Shown: positions 15,249 to 24,530, counted from the stretch's first letter. The stretch is 55,476 nucleotides of DNA from UMGS1781 sp045628105 (GCA_045628105.1 JAZQOX010000032.1:1-55476); one strand, 5' to 3'. Made by a program: numbers and translations. Notes: generated by a model from the letters alone, not told the origin.

Positions 15249-18200
15249 ATGGATTTTGTACACCTACATACACACACTGAATTTAGTTTACTTGATGGAG
15301 CTAATAAAATAAAGGAATTACCAGCAAGAGCAAAAGAACTAGGAATGAATGCACTTGCAATAACTGATCATGGAGTAATGTTTGGGGTAGTTGATTTTTA
15401 TAAAGAATGTAAAAAAGTTGGTATAAAACCAATTATAGGGTGTGAGGTTTATGTAGCACCACGTACAAGATTTGAAAAAGAACCAAATATAGATAATAAA
15501 TATTCACATTTAATTTTACTTGCAAAAAATGAAACAGGATATAAAAATTTAAGTAAAATTGTTACAATTGGATTTACAGAAGGGTTTTATTATAAGCCAA
15601 GAATTGATTTAGAGGTACTGGAAAAATATCATGAAGGCTTAGTTTGTTTGAGTGCCTGTCTTGCAGGTAGTGTTAATAAAGCAATTTTAAAAGAAGATAT
15701 GGAAGAAGCAAAAAAAGTTGCAATGTGGCATAAAAATTTATTTGGTGACGACTATTATTTAGAGGTTCAACCAAATGGTTTACCAGAACAAGTACTTGCA
15801 AATCAAAAATTAATTGAAATTTCAAAAGAGCTTAACATTCCTTTAGTTGCAACAAACGACTGTCATTACCTAAAAAAGGAAGATGCATACATTCATGAGG
15901 TTTTACTTTGTATTCAAACAGGTAAAAAGATGAATGATGTAGACAGAATGAAGATGGGAGCAGAAGAGTTCTATGTAAAATCACCAGAAGAGATGGCAGA
16001 TTATTTTAAAAATATACCAGAAGCAATTGAAAATACAGTTAAGATTGCAGAAAAATGCAATTTCGATTTTGAATTTGGAAATACTAAACTTCCTAATTAT
16101 GATGTTCCACCTGAATATAAAACACATGCTGATTATTTTAAAATGCTATGTAGAACAGGCTTAGTAAAACGCTATGGAGAAAATCCAGAAAAAGAAATAA
16201 CAGATAGACTTGAATACGAAATTTCAGTTATTGAAAAAATGGGATATGTTGATTACTATCTAATAGTATGGGATTTTATAAATCATGCAAAAGAGGAAGG
16301 AATATCAGTAGGACCAGGACGTGGTTCTGGAGCAGGTTCTATTGCAGCATTTGCAATGGGAATTACAGATATAGACCCAATAAAGTACAATTTATTGTTT
16401 GAAAGATTTTTAAATCCTGAAAGAGTAAGCATGCCGGATTTTGATGTGGATTTTTGCTATGAAAGAAGACCAGAAGTTATTGAATATGTAGCAAAAAAAT
16501 ATGGTAGAGACCATGTTTCTCAAATTATTACATTTGGAACAATGTCTGCAAGAATGGTAATTAGAGATGTTGCAAGAGCGTTAGATATTCCTTATGCTGA
16601 AGCAGACAAACTTGCAAAAATGGTTCCAATGGAATTACATATAACAATTCAAAAAGCATTAGAGCAAAACAGAGAATTTAAAGAACTTTATGAAAATGAT
16701 GAGGCAACAAGAAAATTATTAGATATAGCAATGAGATTAGAAGGTTTACCAAGACAGGCTTCAACACATGCATGTGGTGTTTTAATTACAGATAAACCAG
16801 TCTTAGACTATGTTCCACTATATGTTAATGAAGGAACAATTGAAGCACAATTTATAATGACAACACTAGAAGAATTAGGGTTGTTAAAGATGGACTTTTT
16901 AGGATTGAGAACTTTAACAGTTATTTCTGATACCTTAAAATTTGTTAAAGAAAATAGAAATATAGATGTTCAGTTTGATAAAGATATGAATGACCAGAAA
17001 GTATTTAAAGATACATGGCAATCTGGAAATACTGTTGGTGTATTTCAATTTGAAAGCCAAGGCATGACAAACTTTATGAAAGAATTGAAACCAGATACTT
17101 TAGAGGATATTATTGCAGGAGTTTCACTATATAGACCTGGACCAATGGATCAGATACCTAGATATATAAAAAATAAATTGGATCCAGAACACAGCGAATA
17201 TACTCATCCAGCGTTGGAACCGATTTTAAATGTAACCTATGGTTGTATGGTTTACCAAGAACAAGTTATGCAAATCGTTAGAGATCTAGCAGGATATTCA
17301 CTAGGACGTGCTGACCTTGTAAGACGTGCAATGGGAAAGAAAAAACTAGAGGTAATGGCAAAAGAAAGAGAATATTTTATACATGGACAAGTAGATGAAA
17401 ATGGAAATGTATTAATTCCGGGATGTGTAAGAAATGGAATAGATGAGCAAAGTGCAAATAAGATATTTGACGAGATGGCAGAATTTGCAAAATATGCATT
17501 TAACAAATCTCATGCTGCAGCATATGCAGTTGTATCATATAGAACAGCATATTTAAAAACATACTATCCTGTTGAATTTATGGCGGCAACATTAAACAGC
17601 TTTTTAGGTAACTTAGATAAAATTCCAGAATACATTGCAGAATGTAAAAGAATTAATATAGAAATTTTGAAACCAAGTATTAACAAGAGTTTTACAAAAT
17701 TTACTGTAAATGAAAACAAAATTCGTTTTGGACTTGGAAGTGTAAAAAATGTTGGAACATCTGCAATAGAAACAATTGTTGCAGAGCGAAATAAAAATGG
17801 AGAATTCAAGAGTTTTACTGATTTCTGTGAGAGAATGCAGGGAGAAGCTGTAAATAAAAAATGTATAGAAAGTTTAATAAAAGCAGGAGCTTTTGATGAG
17901 CTTGATGAAACAAGGCATACATTAATAGAGTCATATGAAGGAATTTTAGATATCATATCAGGTGAAAGTAAAAAATCAATTGATGGACAAGTAACAATGT
18001 TTGATTTAGGAAATCAAGAAACAACAGAAAAGCATAAATATAATTTAATAAAACAAGAAGAATACGATGAAAGAACATTACTAGATATGGAAAAAGAAAT
18101 GCTTGGAATATATATTTCAGGGCATCCTTTAGCCAAACTTCGAGATAAGATTAAGGCAAATACAAATATAGATACACTTCAAATGCTAAACATGAAGGAA

Positions 18201-18728
18201 GAAAATGATTTATCAAAAGATGGAAGACCTGTTAAATATGCAGGAATAATAACATCTGTAAAAAAGAAGTACACAAAAAATAACACAATAATGGCATTTG
18301 TAACGGTAGAAGATTTATATGGTAGTACAGAAATTATAGTATTTGATAGTTGTTATAATAGAGCACAAAATGTTTTAATAGAAGATAGCATAGTTTTAAT
18401 AGATGGTAGACTAAGCATAAGAGAAGATGAAGACATAAAAATAGTTGCAAATTCAATAGTAGATTTTGAAAATGTTATGGAAGCACAGGAAGAAAAAATA
18501 CCAGAAAAGAAGGAAAAAAGAGTACTAACATTAATCATTCAGAATAGCACAGAGGAACAAAAAGATAAGCTAAGAGGTGCAATAAGATTTTTCTCTGGGG
18601 AGAGAAATAACATAGCAGTACAAATCATAGATAATGAAGGAATAAAGCCATGTGGAGCCATTTTCCTAACTGAAGAAATACTTCAAGAATTCAAGGAAAT
18701 TCTAGGGGAAGAAAATGTAAAGATTTGA
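15249..18728 (+). CDS. dnaE: DNA polymerase III alpha subunit, DnaE type
   Basis: This is the second replicative polymerase, which in PolC organisms extends RNA primers on the lagging strand and helps in translesion work. The 1159 residues carry a PHP domain (HLHTHTEFSLLDG at 5-17, ITDHG), the catalytic PDFDVDF (about 396-402), the conserved YQEQVM and KSHAAAYA motifs, a helix-hairpin-helix stretch (about 805-880) and an OB fold (about 985-1080), then a C-terminal domain. Length is normal for bacterial DnaE. AAAGGAG precedes the ATG. It lies in tandem with the dinD-like gene. Confidence 0.96.
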   Translation: MDFVHLHTHTEFSLLDGANKIKELPARAKELGMNALAITDHGVMFGVVDFYKECKKVGIKPIIGCEVYVAPRTRFEKEPNIDNKYSHLILLAKNETGYKNLSKIVTIGFTEGFYYKPRIDLEVLEKYHEGLVCLSACLAGSVNKAILKEDMEEAKKVAMWHKNLFGDDYYLEVQPNGLPEQVLANQKLIEISKELNIPLVATNDCHYLKKEDAYIHEVLLCIQTGKKMNDVDRMKMGAEEFYVKSPEEMADYFKNIPEAIENTVKIAEKCNFDFEFGNTKLPNYDVPPEYKTHADYFKMLCRTGLVKRYGENPEKEITDRLEYEISVIEKMGYVDYYLIVWDFINHAKEEGISVGPGRGSGAGSIAAFAMGITDIDPIKYNLLFERFLNPERVSMPDFDVDFCYERRPEVIEYVAKKYGRDHVSQIITFGTMSARMVIRDVARALDIPYAEADKLAKMVPMELHITIQKALEQNREFKELYENDEATRKLLDIAMRLEGLPRQASTHACGVLITDKPVLDYVPLYVNEGTIEAQFIMTTLEELGLLKMDFLGLRTLTVISDTLKFVKENRNIDVQFDKDMNDQKVFKDTWQSGNTVGVFQFESQGMTNFMKELKPDTLEDIIAGVSLYRPGPMDQIPRYIKNKLDPEHSEYTHPALEPILNVTYGCMVYQEQVMQIVRDLAGYSLGRADLVRRAMGKKKLEVMAKEREYFIHGQVDENGNVLIPGCVRNGIDEQSANKIFDEMAEFAKYAFNKSHAAAYAVVSYRTAYLKTYYPVEFMAATLNSFLGNLDKIPEYIAECKRINIEILKPSINKSFTKFTVNENKIRFGLGSVKNVGTSAIETIVAERNKNGEFKSFTDFCERMQGEAVNKKCIESLIKAGAFDELDETRHTLIESYEGILDIISGESKKSIDGQVTMFDLGNQETTEKHKYNLIKQEEYDERTLLDMEKEMLGIYISGHPLAKLRDKIKANTNIDTLQMLNMKEENDLSKDGRPVKYAGIITSVKKKYTKNNTIMAFVTVEDLYGSTEIIVFDSCYNRAQNVLIEDSIVLIDGRLSIREDEDIKIVANSIVDFENVMEAQEEKIPEKKEKRVLTLIIQNSTEEQKDKLRGAIRFFSGERNNIAVQIIDNEGIKPCGAIFLTEEILQEFKEILGEENVKI

Positions 18729-18748
18729 AAAATCTTCCAAAAAAAACA

Positions 18749-18777
18749 TTTACTTTTAACAACATTTATGGTATAAT
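18749..18777 (+). promoter_or_regulatory. carD promoter
   Basis: TTTACT (18749-18754), a 17-base spacer and TATAAT (18772-18777). Confidence 0.6.
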
Positions 18778-18823
18778 AATTATGGTCGATAGAGAAAATA
18801 TACTATGAAGGAGTGACGGAAAG

Positions 18824-19360
18824 ATGTTTAATATAGGAGATAAAGTAGTATACCCAATGCATGGTGCAGGTGTTATACAAAATATAGAGGAAAAAAATAT
18901 TTTAGGAGAGAAAACAGCATATTACATAATAAAAATGCCTGGTGAAGTTAAGGTTATGGTTCCAACTTCAAAAGCAGAAGAAGTTGGCATGCGTGGAATT
19001 ATTGATGGTGCAAAAACAAGCGAGGTATTTAAAGTTTTAGAAACTGATTCAACTGAAATGTCTTTAAATTGGAATAAACGTTATAGAGATAATATGGAAA
19101 AAATGAAAAGTGGAGACATTTATGAAGTTGCAGATGTTGTTAGAAATTTAAGCTTTAAACAAAAAGAAAGAGGCCTTTCAACAGGAGAGAAAAAAATGCT
19201 TTTAAATGCAAAACAAATTCTAGTAAGTGAACTTACGCTTGCTGAAAATTCTGAAAAAGATACAATTGAAGCAATGGTAGATACAAAAATAAATGAATCA
19301 TTTGCAGAATATAATGCAGCAGAAGAAAATGGAACAATGGGTAAAATAATTAAATTTTAA
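18824..19360 (+). CDS. CarD/CdnL-TRCF family transcription regulator
   Basis: This RNA polymerase-binding factor acts at promoters, notably for rRNA. The 178 residues begin with the CarD Tudor-like fold (MFNIGDKVVYPMHGAGVI, about 1-60), followed by a helical DNA-binding half with VVRNLSFKQKERGLSTGEKKML. The same polymerase-interaction fold occurs in Mfd at 24929. AAGGAG lies 12 bases ahead of the ATG. It has its own promoter and terminator and so is transcribed alone. Confidence 0.9.
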   Translation: MFNIGDKVVYPMHGAGVIQNIEEKNILGEKTAYYIIKMPGEVKVMVPTSKAEEVGMRGIIDGAKTSEVFKVLETDSTEMSLNWNKRYRDNMEKMKSGDIYEVADVVRNLSFKQKERGLSTGEKKMLLNAKQILVSELTLAENSEKDTIEAMVDTKINESFAEYNAAEENGTMGKIIKF

Positions 19361-19366
19361 TAAATT

Positions 19367-19396
19367 AAAGAACAGAAATTTTTCTGTTCTTTTTTG
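19367..19396 (+). terminator. carD terminator
   Basis: Near-perfect palindrome AAAGAACAGAAA and TTTCTGTTCTTT followed by a T tract. Confidence 0.85.
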
Positions 19397-19432
19397 TTAG
19401 ATAGTAGATATTATTTAATACAGCGATTTTAC

Positions 19433-19462
19433 TTGATTTTTCCATATGACTTGTGGTAGAAT
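19433..19462 (+). promoter_or_regulatory. pyrH promoter
   Basis: TTGATT (19433-19438), an 18-base spacer and TAGAAT (19457-19462), 33 bases before the pyrH start codon. Confidence 0.5.
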
Positions 19463-19494
19463 AGTTAAAGAAAATTTGAAAAGGGGTAATAAAA

Positions 19495-20199
19495 ATGGGA
19501 GTTGCATATAAACGAGTTTTATTAAAACTAAGTGGAGAAGCATTAGCCGGAGAAAAAAAGAGCGGAATTGATGCAGAAATACTTGGAAACATATGTGATA
19601 AAATAAAAGAAATTGTAGATATGGGAGTTCAAGTTTCAATAGTTGTAGGAGGAGGAAACTTCTGGAGAGGAAGATATGGACATCAAATGGAAAGAACAAC
19701 ATCAGATTATATGGGAATGCTTGCAACAACAATAAATGGTTTAGCATTACAAGATGCATTAGAAGCTAGAGACATAAACACAAGATTACAAACAGCAATT
19801 GAAATGAGACAAATTGCAGAACCATATATAAAAAGAAAGGCGGCTAAACATTTAAACCAAGGTAGAGTAGTAATATTTTCATGCGGTACAGGTAATCCAT
19901 ACTTTTCAACAGATACATGTGCAGCATTAAGAGCAGCAGAAACAGATTCTGAAATAATATTACTTGCAAAAACAATAGATGGAGTATATTCAGCAGATCC
20001 AAAAGAAGACCCAAATGCTGTAAAATATGATAAAATTTCATATTTAGAAATTCTTAACCAAAACTTAAAAGTTATGGATTCAACAGCAACATCACTTTGT
20101 AGAGATAATAACATTCCATTAATGGTATTTGGAATAGATGATCCAGAAAACATAGTTAGAATTATTAAAGGTGAAAAAATTGGTACTTATGTTAGCTAG
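19495..20199 (+). CDS. pyrH: UMP kinase
   Basis: This enzyme makes UDP from UMP and ATP, the entry to UTP and CTP, in the cytoplasm. The 234 residues show the amino-acid-kinase fold: KRVLLKLSGEAL (6-17), VVGGGNFWRGR (about 45-55), the conserved SCGTGNPYFSTDTCAALRA (about 127-145) and a TIDGVYSADPKEDP motif (about 160-173). Length is typical. AAGGGG precedes the ATG. It is followed by frr, the usual partner, with half of a hairpin repeat in the short spacer. Confidence 0.96.
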   Translation: MGVAYKRVLLKLSGEALAGEKKSGIDAEILGNICDKIKEIVDMGVQVSIVVGGGNFWRGRYGHQMERTTSDYMGMLATTINGLALQDALEARDINTRLQTAIEMRQIAEPYIKRKAAKHLNQGRVVIFSCGTGNPYFSTDTCAALRAAETDSEIILLAKTIDGVYSADPKEDPNAVKYDKISYLEILNQNLKVMDSTATSLCRDNNIPLMVFGIDDPENIVRIIKGEKIGTYVS

Positions 20200-20212
20200 T
20201 GAAAAAAATACT

Positions 20213-20242
20213 TAATATATAACTCCGAAGAGATTGGGCGGA
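20213..20242 (+). repeat. Half copy of the 14091-14204 hairpin element
   Basis: TAATATATAACTCC followed by GAGATTGGGCGGA matches the right arm of the full element (14179-14207), except in a short segment between. No left arm is present. It lies between pyrH and the frr ribosome site. Confidence 0.6.
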
Positions 20243-20263
20243 GAATAAAGGAGATTGATAATT

Positions 20264-20812
20264 ATGGATTTAAATAACATAGAAGAAAAAATGAACAAGA
20301 CAATAAGTGTATTACAAGAAAACTTATCAGAGGTTAGAGCTGGACGTGCAAACCCAGCAATATTAAATAAAATTATGATTAACTATTATGGAGTACCAAC
20401 TCCAATAAATCAAGTTGCAGGAATTTCAGTTCCTGAAGCGAGATTAATTGTTATTCAACCATGGGATGCAAGCGTATTAAAAGAAATTGAAAAAGAAATT
20501 TTAAAAGCAGATATAGGAATAAACCCAAACAATGATGGAAAAGTAATTAGATTAGCATTTCCAGAATTAACAGAAGAAAGAAGAAAAGAACTTGCAAAAG
20601 ACATTAAGAAAATGGGAGAAGAAGCTAAAGTTGGTGTTAGATCAATTAGAAGAGAAGGAATGGATCAAGCAAAAGCTGAACAAAAAGAAGGTACAATTAC
20701 AGAAGACGATTTAAAAGGATTAGAAGATAAAATTCAAAAATTAACTGACAATAAAGTTACAGATATAGATAAAGCAATTGAAAACAAAGAAAAAGAAATT
20801 ATGAGTGTATAA
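20264..20812 (+). CDS. frr: Ribosome recycling factor
   Basis: This factor splits post-termination ribosomes together with EF-G. The 182 residues (family about 185) show the RRF signature: LSEVRAGRANPAILNKI, PEARLIVIQPWDASVLKEIEKEI, GINPNNDGKVIRLAFPELTEERRKEL. I start at ATG 20264, 11 bases after AAGGAG; an in-frame TTG at 20255 is too close to that site. The gene is last in pyrH-frr and has a hairpin terminator at 20822-20859. Confidence 0.96.
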   Translation: MDLNNIEEKMNKTISVLQENLSEVRAGRANPAILNKIMINYYGVPTPINQVAGISVPEARLIVIQPWDASVLKEIEKEILKADIGINPNNDGKVIRLAFPELTEERRKELAKDIKKMGEEAKVGVRSIRREGMDQAKAEQKEGTITEDDLKGLEDKIQKLTDNKVTDIDKAIENKEKEIMSV

Positions 20813-20821
20813 AAAACAATA

Positions 20822-20860
20822 AAATTACCTTGAAGTATATTTTTACTACAAGGTAATTTC
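20822..20860 (+). terminator. frr terminator
   Basis: Eleven-base perfect arms AAATTACCTTG and CAAGGTAATTT with a 16-base loop; the T tract is weak. Confidence 0.7.
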
Positions 20861-20870
20861 TATTAATTTA

Positions 20871-20890
20871 TTTTGTCGAATTTTGTCGAA
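20871..20890 (+). promoter_or_regulatory. Tandem Spo0A boxes
   Basis: TTTTGTCGAA occurs twice in a row (20871-20880 and 20881-20890). Each contains the established Spo0A box TGTCGAA, one helical turn apart. They lie between frr and the small gene at 21021, its likely target. Confidence 0.65.
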
Positions 20891-20953
20891 CATGGTCATA
20901 ACAGGACGAACGATTTTTATTGATTTTAAGCCCAATTTGATGTATTATTTAAT

Positions 20954-20977
20954 AGTAAATTTTAATTAAAATTTACT
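20954..20977. promoter_or_regulatory. Perfect 24-base AT palindrome
   Basis: Twelve-base arms AGTAAATTTTAA and TTAAAATTTACT meet without a spacer, 44 bases before the 21021 start codon. It may be an operator or a structured leader. Confidence 0.5.
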
Positions 20978-21020
20978 TGGATATTTAATACGACTTAACA
21001 ATAATGGGGAGGTAAAACAA

Positions 21021-21362
21021 TTGGAAAGCGAAGGAATCTACTATGGTGCTACTTTACTTGGCGGAAATGATTTAGTAGAAACGTTATGCAAAAACAAAAT
21101 TGAATTAGAATATTATGGTACAGAATATCATAATATAGATGAATTCGAAGAAAAACCATATTATGGAATATCTATTATAAAAAAAGAATATAATAAAGAT
21201 GAAATAAAATTCGAAAAAAAACATATTGAAAATGTATCAACAAGCAAAAACGTAATTTCTGAAATAATTAACATTCTAAAACAAAACAAAGTAACGCCAA
21301 TATGTCTTTATGATGTGGTTGATGATTTGCTTAAAAAATCACAGTATCAAAGTGCTAGATAA
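21021..21362 (+). CDS. Small cytoplasmic protein, possibly DUF6514
   Basis: This 113-residue protein begins at a TTG codon with GGGGAGG 7 bases ahead, which decides the start. It has no membrane segment. The central YYGISIIKKEYNKD and the C-terminal helix (SEIINILKQNKVTPICLYDVVDDLL) recall the DUF6514 family of Clostridia, but this is from memory and unsure. Two tandem Spo0A boxes and a perfect palindrome lie in its upstream region, so it is probably controlled at entry into sporulation or stationary phase. A terminator follows, so it is a single-gene unit. Confidence 0.6.
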   Translation: MESEGIYYGATLLGGNDLVETLCKNKIELEYYGTEYHNIDEFEEKPYYGISIIKKEYNKDEIKFEKKHIENVSTSKNVISEIINILKQNKVTPICLYDVVDDLLKKSQYQSAR

Positions 21363-21363
21363 T

Positions 21364-21405
21364 AAAAAAGAGTTTTGAAAATATTTTTTTCAAAGCTCTT
21401 TTTGT
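21364..21405 (+). terminator. Terminator after the 21021 gene
   Basis: AAAAAGAG..TTTGAAA pairs with TTTCAAAG.CTCTTTTT and ends in a T tract. Confidence 0.8.
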
Positions 21406-21429
21406 CTGGGAGAAAAGTTTTTATAGCTA

Positions 21430-21458
21430 TTTACTTTTAACAAAACTTAGTGTAAAAT
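21430..21458 (+). promoter_or_regulatory. P-type ATPase promoter
   Basis: TTTACT (21430-21435), a 17-base spacer and TAAAAT (21453-21458). Confidence 0.6.
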
Positions 21459-21496
21459 AAAACAAGAAATTATATAAAAAGGAGCAGGGATGTGTA

Positions 21497-24202
21497 ATGA
21501 AAACTAATTGGTTTAATACTAGCATTGAAGAGACAATAAAACAATTAGGAACAGACCTTGAAAAAGGGATAACTAATGAGGAAGTAAAGAAAAGACAAGA
21601 AGAATATGGGCTAAATGAGTTAGCAGCAAAGAAAAAGAAAAGTACATTTATTAAATTTTTAGAGCAATTTAAGGATTTTATGATAATTGTACTTATTATT
21701 TCAGCAATTATTTCAGGAATTGTTGGAGTAAAGCAAGAAGGAATTTCAGGAATAACAGATACAATAATTATTATGTTTGTAATTATTATGAATGCAATTA
21801 TAGGAGTGGCACAAGAAAATAAGGCAGAGAAATCTCTAGAAGCGTTACAAAAATTAAGTAGCCATGTAGCAAAAGTAATAAGAAATGGTAAATTAGAAGT
21901 AGTTCCATCAAAAGAATTAGTACCTGGAGATGTTGTAGTAATAGAAACAGGAGATTATGTACCAGCTGATTTAAGAATTATAGAAGCTGTAAATTTAAAA
22001 TCTCAGGAATCAGCATTGACTGGTGAATCTGTACCAGTAGAAAAAATCTCAGGTCTAATTGAAGAAGAAAAAATAGGGATAGGCGATAGAATAAATATGC
22101 TATTTTCTTCAAGCTTAATTACATATGGTAGAGGAAAAGCTGTTGTCGTTGAAACAGGTATGAATACAGAAGTTGGAAAAATAGCAGGAATAATTAATTC
22201 AGCTGAGAATACAGAAACTCCACTTCAACAAAAATTAAACAAATTAGGAAAAACGTTAGGAATTGTAGCATTAATAATATGCGTTATAATTTTTATTATA
22301 GGTTTACTATATGGAAAAGAAGTAATAGAAATGTTTTTAACAGCTGTTAGCTTAGCTGTAGCTGCAATACCAGAAGGGTTGCCTGCTGTTTCAACAATAG
22401 TTCTTGCAATAGGTGTACAAAAAATGGTAAAGAAAAATGCAATAGTAAAAAAATTGCCAGCAGTTGAGACACTAGGTAGTGCAACAGTAATTTGTTCAGA
22501 TAAAACAGGAACATTAACACAAAACAAAATGACTGTTCAAAAATTATTCTATAATGATACAGTAAGTGATGTTGAAAGTGTTAATACTGAAGTAAAAGAT
22601 GGTAATTTGGATTTATTAATTCATTCAAGTATGCTATGCAATGATACAAAAGTATCAAATACTAAAGAATTAACAGGAGATCCAACAGAAACAGCACTTG
22701 TCGATTTAGGATTCAAATTAAACTATGATAGTGCATTATACGGACAGTTCCCAAGAGTTAAGGAAATACCATTTGATTCAGAAAGAAAATTAATGACAAC
22801 GGTTCATAATTCAAATGGAAAATATATTGTTTACACTAAAGGTGGTGTAGATGAACTTCTTGCAAGATGTACAAAATATACAATTAATGGAGAAATAAAA
22901 GAAGACTTAGATAGATATAAAGAAAAAATTAAAAGCGTAAATAATGAAATGGCAAGCTCTGCATTAAGAGTACTTGCTATGGCATATAAAGAAATGGATC
23001 ATGAACCATCTGATGAAGAGATGAAAAACATTGAAAATGACTTAATTTACATTGGCATGGTTGGAATGATTGACCCACCAAGATTAGAAGTTAAAGATGC
23101 GGTTGCAACATGTAAAAAGGCTGGAATAAAAACAGTAATGATTACAGGAGATCACAAGATTACTGCAATTGCAATAGCTAAATCTTTAGGAATATTAGAA
23201 AAAGAAGAAGAAGCAATTACAGGATTAGAACTTGAAGATATGAGTCAAGAAGAACTTGAAAAGAATGTACGCAAATATTCGGTTTATGCAAGAGTTTCTC
23301 CAGAACATAAGGTTAGAATTGTAAAAGCATGGCAAGCAAATGGTGAAATTGTAGCAATGACTGGAGATGGAGTAAATGATGCACCATCACTTAAAATTGC
23401 AGATATTGGTTGCGCAATGGGCGTTGTTGGTACAGATGTAGCAAAAGAAGCGGCAGATGTAATTTTAACGGATGATAATTTTGCAACAGTAGTATCAGCA
23501 GTTGAAGAAGGAAGACGTATTTATGATAATATTTTAAAGGCAATACAGTTCTTACTTTCAAGTAATATTGGAGAAATAGTAACATTATTTGTTGCAATAC
23601 TAATTACACCATGGATGGCTAAAACATTTGGAATAGATATTAATCTATTGCAAACATTGTTACCAATACATTTATTATGGATAAATCTTGTTACAGATTC
23701 TTTACCAGCATTAGCACTTGCAGTTGATCCTGCTGAAAAAGATATAATGGATAGAAAACCATTAAAACATTCAGGAGGAGTCTTTACAAAAGGAATGACA
23801 TGGAGAGTTATTTACCAAGGAATTATGATAGGTGCTATTACAATTGGAGCATATATACTTGGATTAAGCACAAAAGGAGCAACACCTTTAGAAAAAGTTC
23901 AAATTGCACAAACAATGGCGTTTTATGCATTAGCTTTATCAGAATTAGTTCATATTTTTAATATAAGAAACAATCATAAATCTATATTTAGCTCAAATCC
24001 ATTTAACAACAAGACATTACTATTAGCAGAAATTGGTTCAGCAGCTTTAATGTTTATAATACTATTCACATCAAAATTAAGAAACATATTCAGCATAGTA
24101 TTATTACCAAGAGAGCATATATTTGAATTAGTTTTATTAATACTATCACCAGTTTTAGTAGTAGAACTATTTAAATTATTAAAGATAAATGGAAAAGAAT
24201 AG
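21497..24202 (+). CDS. Calcium-type cation-transporting P-type ATPase (P2A)
   Basis: This membrane pump moves a cation, probably Ca2+, out of the cell using ATP. The 901 residues show an N-terminal cation-ATPase domain (TNEEVKKRQEEYGLNEL), transmembrane pairs at about 50-100 and 250-310 with the ion-site motif PEGLPA, the actuator motif LTGESVPV, the phosphorylation site DKTGTLT (Asp335), GMIDPPR, the hinge MTGDGVNDAPSLK (about 620-632) and six C-terminal helices. Length and the NLVTDSLPALAL motif fit the PMR1/SERCA-like bacterial group. Mn2+ transport is the alternative. It has its own promoter. Confidence 0.93.
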   Translation: MKTNWFNTSIEETIKQLGTDLEKGITNEEVKKRQEEYGLNELAAKKKKSTFIKFLEQFKDFMIIVLIISAIISGIVGVKQEGISGITDTIIIMFVIIMNAIIGVAQENKAEKSLEALQKLSSHVAKVIRNGKLEVVPSKELVPGDVVVIETGDYVPADLRIIEAVNLKSQESALTGESVPVEKISGLIEEEKIGIGDRINMLFSSSLITYGRGKAVVVETGMNTEVGKIAGIINSAENTETPLQQKLNKLGKTLGIVALIICVIIFIIGLLYGKEVIEMFLTAVSLAVAAIPEGLPAVSTIVLAIGVQKMVKKNAIVKKLPAVETLGSATVICSDKTGTLTQNKMTVQKLFYNDTVSDVESVNTEVKDGNLDLLIHSSMLCNDTKVSNTKELTGDPTETALVDLGFKLNYDSALYGQFPRVKEIPFDSERKLMTTVHNSNGKYIVYTKGGVDELLARCTKYTINGEIKEDLDRYKEKIKSVNNEMASSALRVLAMAYKEMDHEPSDEEMKNIENDLIYIGMVGMIDPPRLEVKDAVATCKKAGIKTVMITGDHKITAIAIAKSLGILEKEEEAITGLELEDMSQEELEKNVRKYSVYARVSPEHKVRIVKAWQANGEIVAMTGDGVNDAPSLKIADIGCAMGVVGTDVAKEAADVILTDDNFATVVSAVEEGRRIYDNILKAIQFLLSSNIGEIVTLFVAILITPWMAKTFGIDINLLQTLLPIHLLWINLVTDSLPALALAVDPAEKDIMDRKPLKHSGGVFTKGMTWRVIYQGIMIGAITIGAYILGLSTKGATPLEKVQIAQTMAFYALALSELVHIFNIRNNHKSIFSSNPFNNKTLLLAEIGSAALMFIILFTSKLRNIFSIVLLPREHIFELVLLILSPVLVVELFKLLKINGKE

Positions 24203-24230
24203 CTAAAAAACAAAGGTTTGCCAATACATA

Positions 24231-24259
24231 TTGACAAACTTTTTACAATAATATATAAT
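24231..24259 (+). promoter_or_regulatory. Promoter of candidate toxin mRNA, locus B
   Basis: Perfect TTGACA (24231-24236), a 17-base spacer and perfect TATAAT (24254-24259). The transcript would begin near 24266. Confidence 0.85.
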
Positions 24260-24282
24260 ACAAAACGAATTTGGAGTTTAGG

Positions 24283-24508
24283 AATGTGGTTGCCACTTTA
24301 CTTTACATAGAAAGCGAGGTGGTGTGAATGTTAGAAGATGCTTTATTACAATTGCTTATTTTTTCTCTTCTTATCAACATTGTTTTTGCATCTATCATAA
24401 TTGCTTTACTAATAGCAATAACTATTTGTATTTGTAAAAAAAAATCACATCTCTGAAAATTGCGACTAGAGATGTAATTTAATTTATATTTCCTGTGGCA
24501 ACCACATT
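24283..24508. repeat. Long-range 14-base inverted repeat enclosing the toxin candidate
   Basis: AATGTGGTTGCCAC (24283-24296) in the 5' leader is perfectly complementary to GTGGCAACCACATT (24495-24508) beyond the ORF. In an mRNA this would pair the 5' and 3' ends, as in several known type I toxin messages. Confidence 0.75.
24328..24456 (+). CDS. Candidate 42-residue membrane toxin, locus B
   Basis: The ORF MLEDALLQLLIFSLL (residues 1-15), a continuous hydrophobic helix to about residue 36, then KKKSHL, has the form of small holin-like type I toxins: acidic start, one membrane span, basic tail. GAGGTGG lies ahead of the ATG. The gene has a perfect-consensus promoter, a 5' leader complementary to the 3' region, and an opposing promoter that produces an RNA antisense to its 3' end. 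It lies in the 375-base gap between the P-type ATPase and the DUF1653 gene. The family is not identified; function is inferred from architecture. Confidence 0.65.
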   Translation: MLEDALLQLLIFSLLINIVFASIIIALLIAITICICKKKSHL

Positions 24509-24524
24509 TGTGGCTCCTTATTCT
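24436..24524 (-). ncRNA. Candidate type I antitoxin RNA, locus B
   Basis: This predicted RNA of about 90 nt starts near 24524 from the consensus minus-strand promoter. It ends at a hairpin with 8-base perfect arms (24475-24468 and 24454-24447) followed by nine T residues on the minus strand. It is perfectly antisense to the last codons and 3' region of the toxin message, including the 3' half of its long-range repeat. Base pairing would break the 5'-3' closure and could recruit RNase III. This is the TxpA/RatA or BsrG/SR4 type of layout. Expression is not shown. Confidence 0.6.
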
Positions 24525-24530
24525 AAAATT

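Noticed and set aside
3111..18728. polC and dnaE as a duplicated gene
   Set aside because: They are the two distinct polymerase types expected in low-GC Gram-positives.
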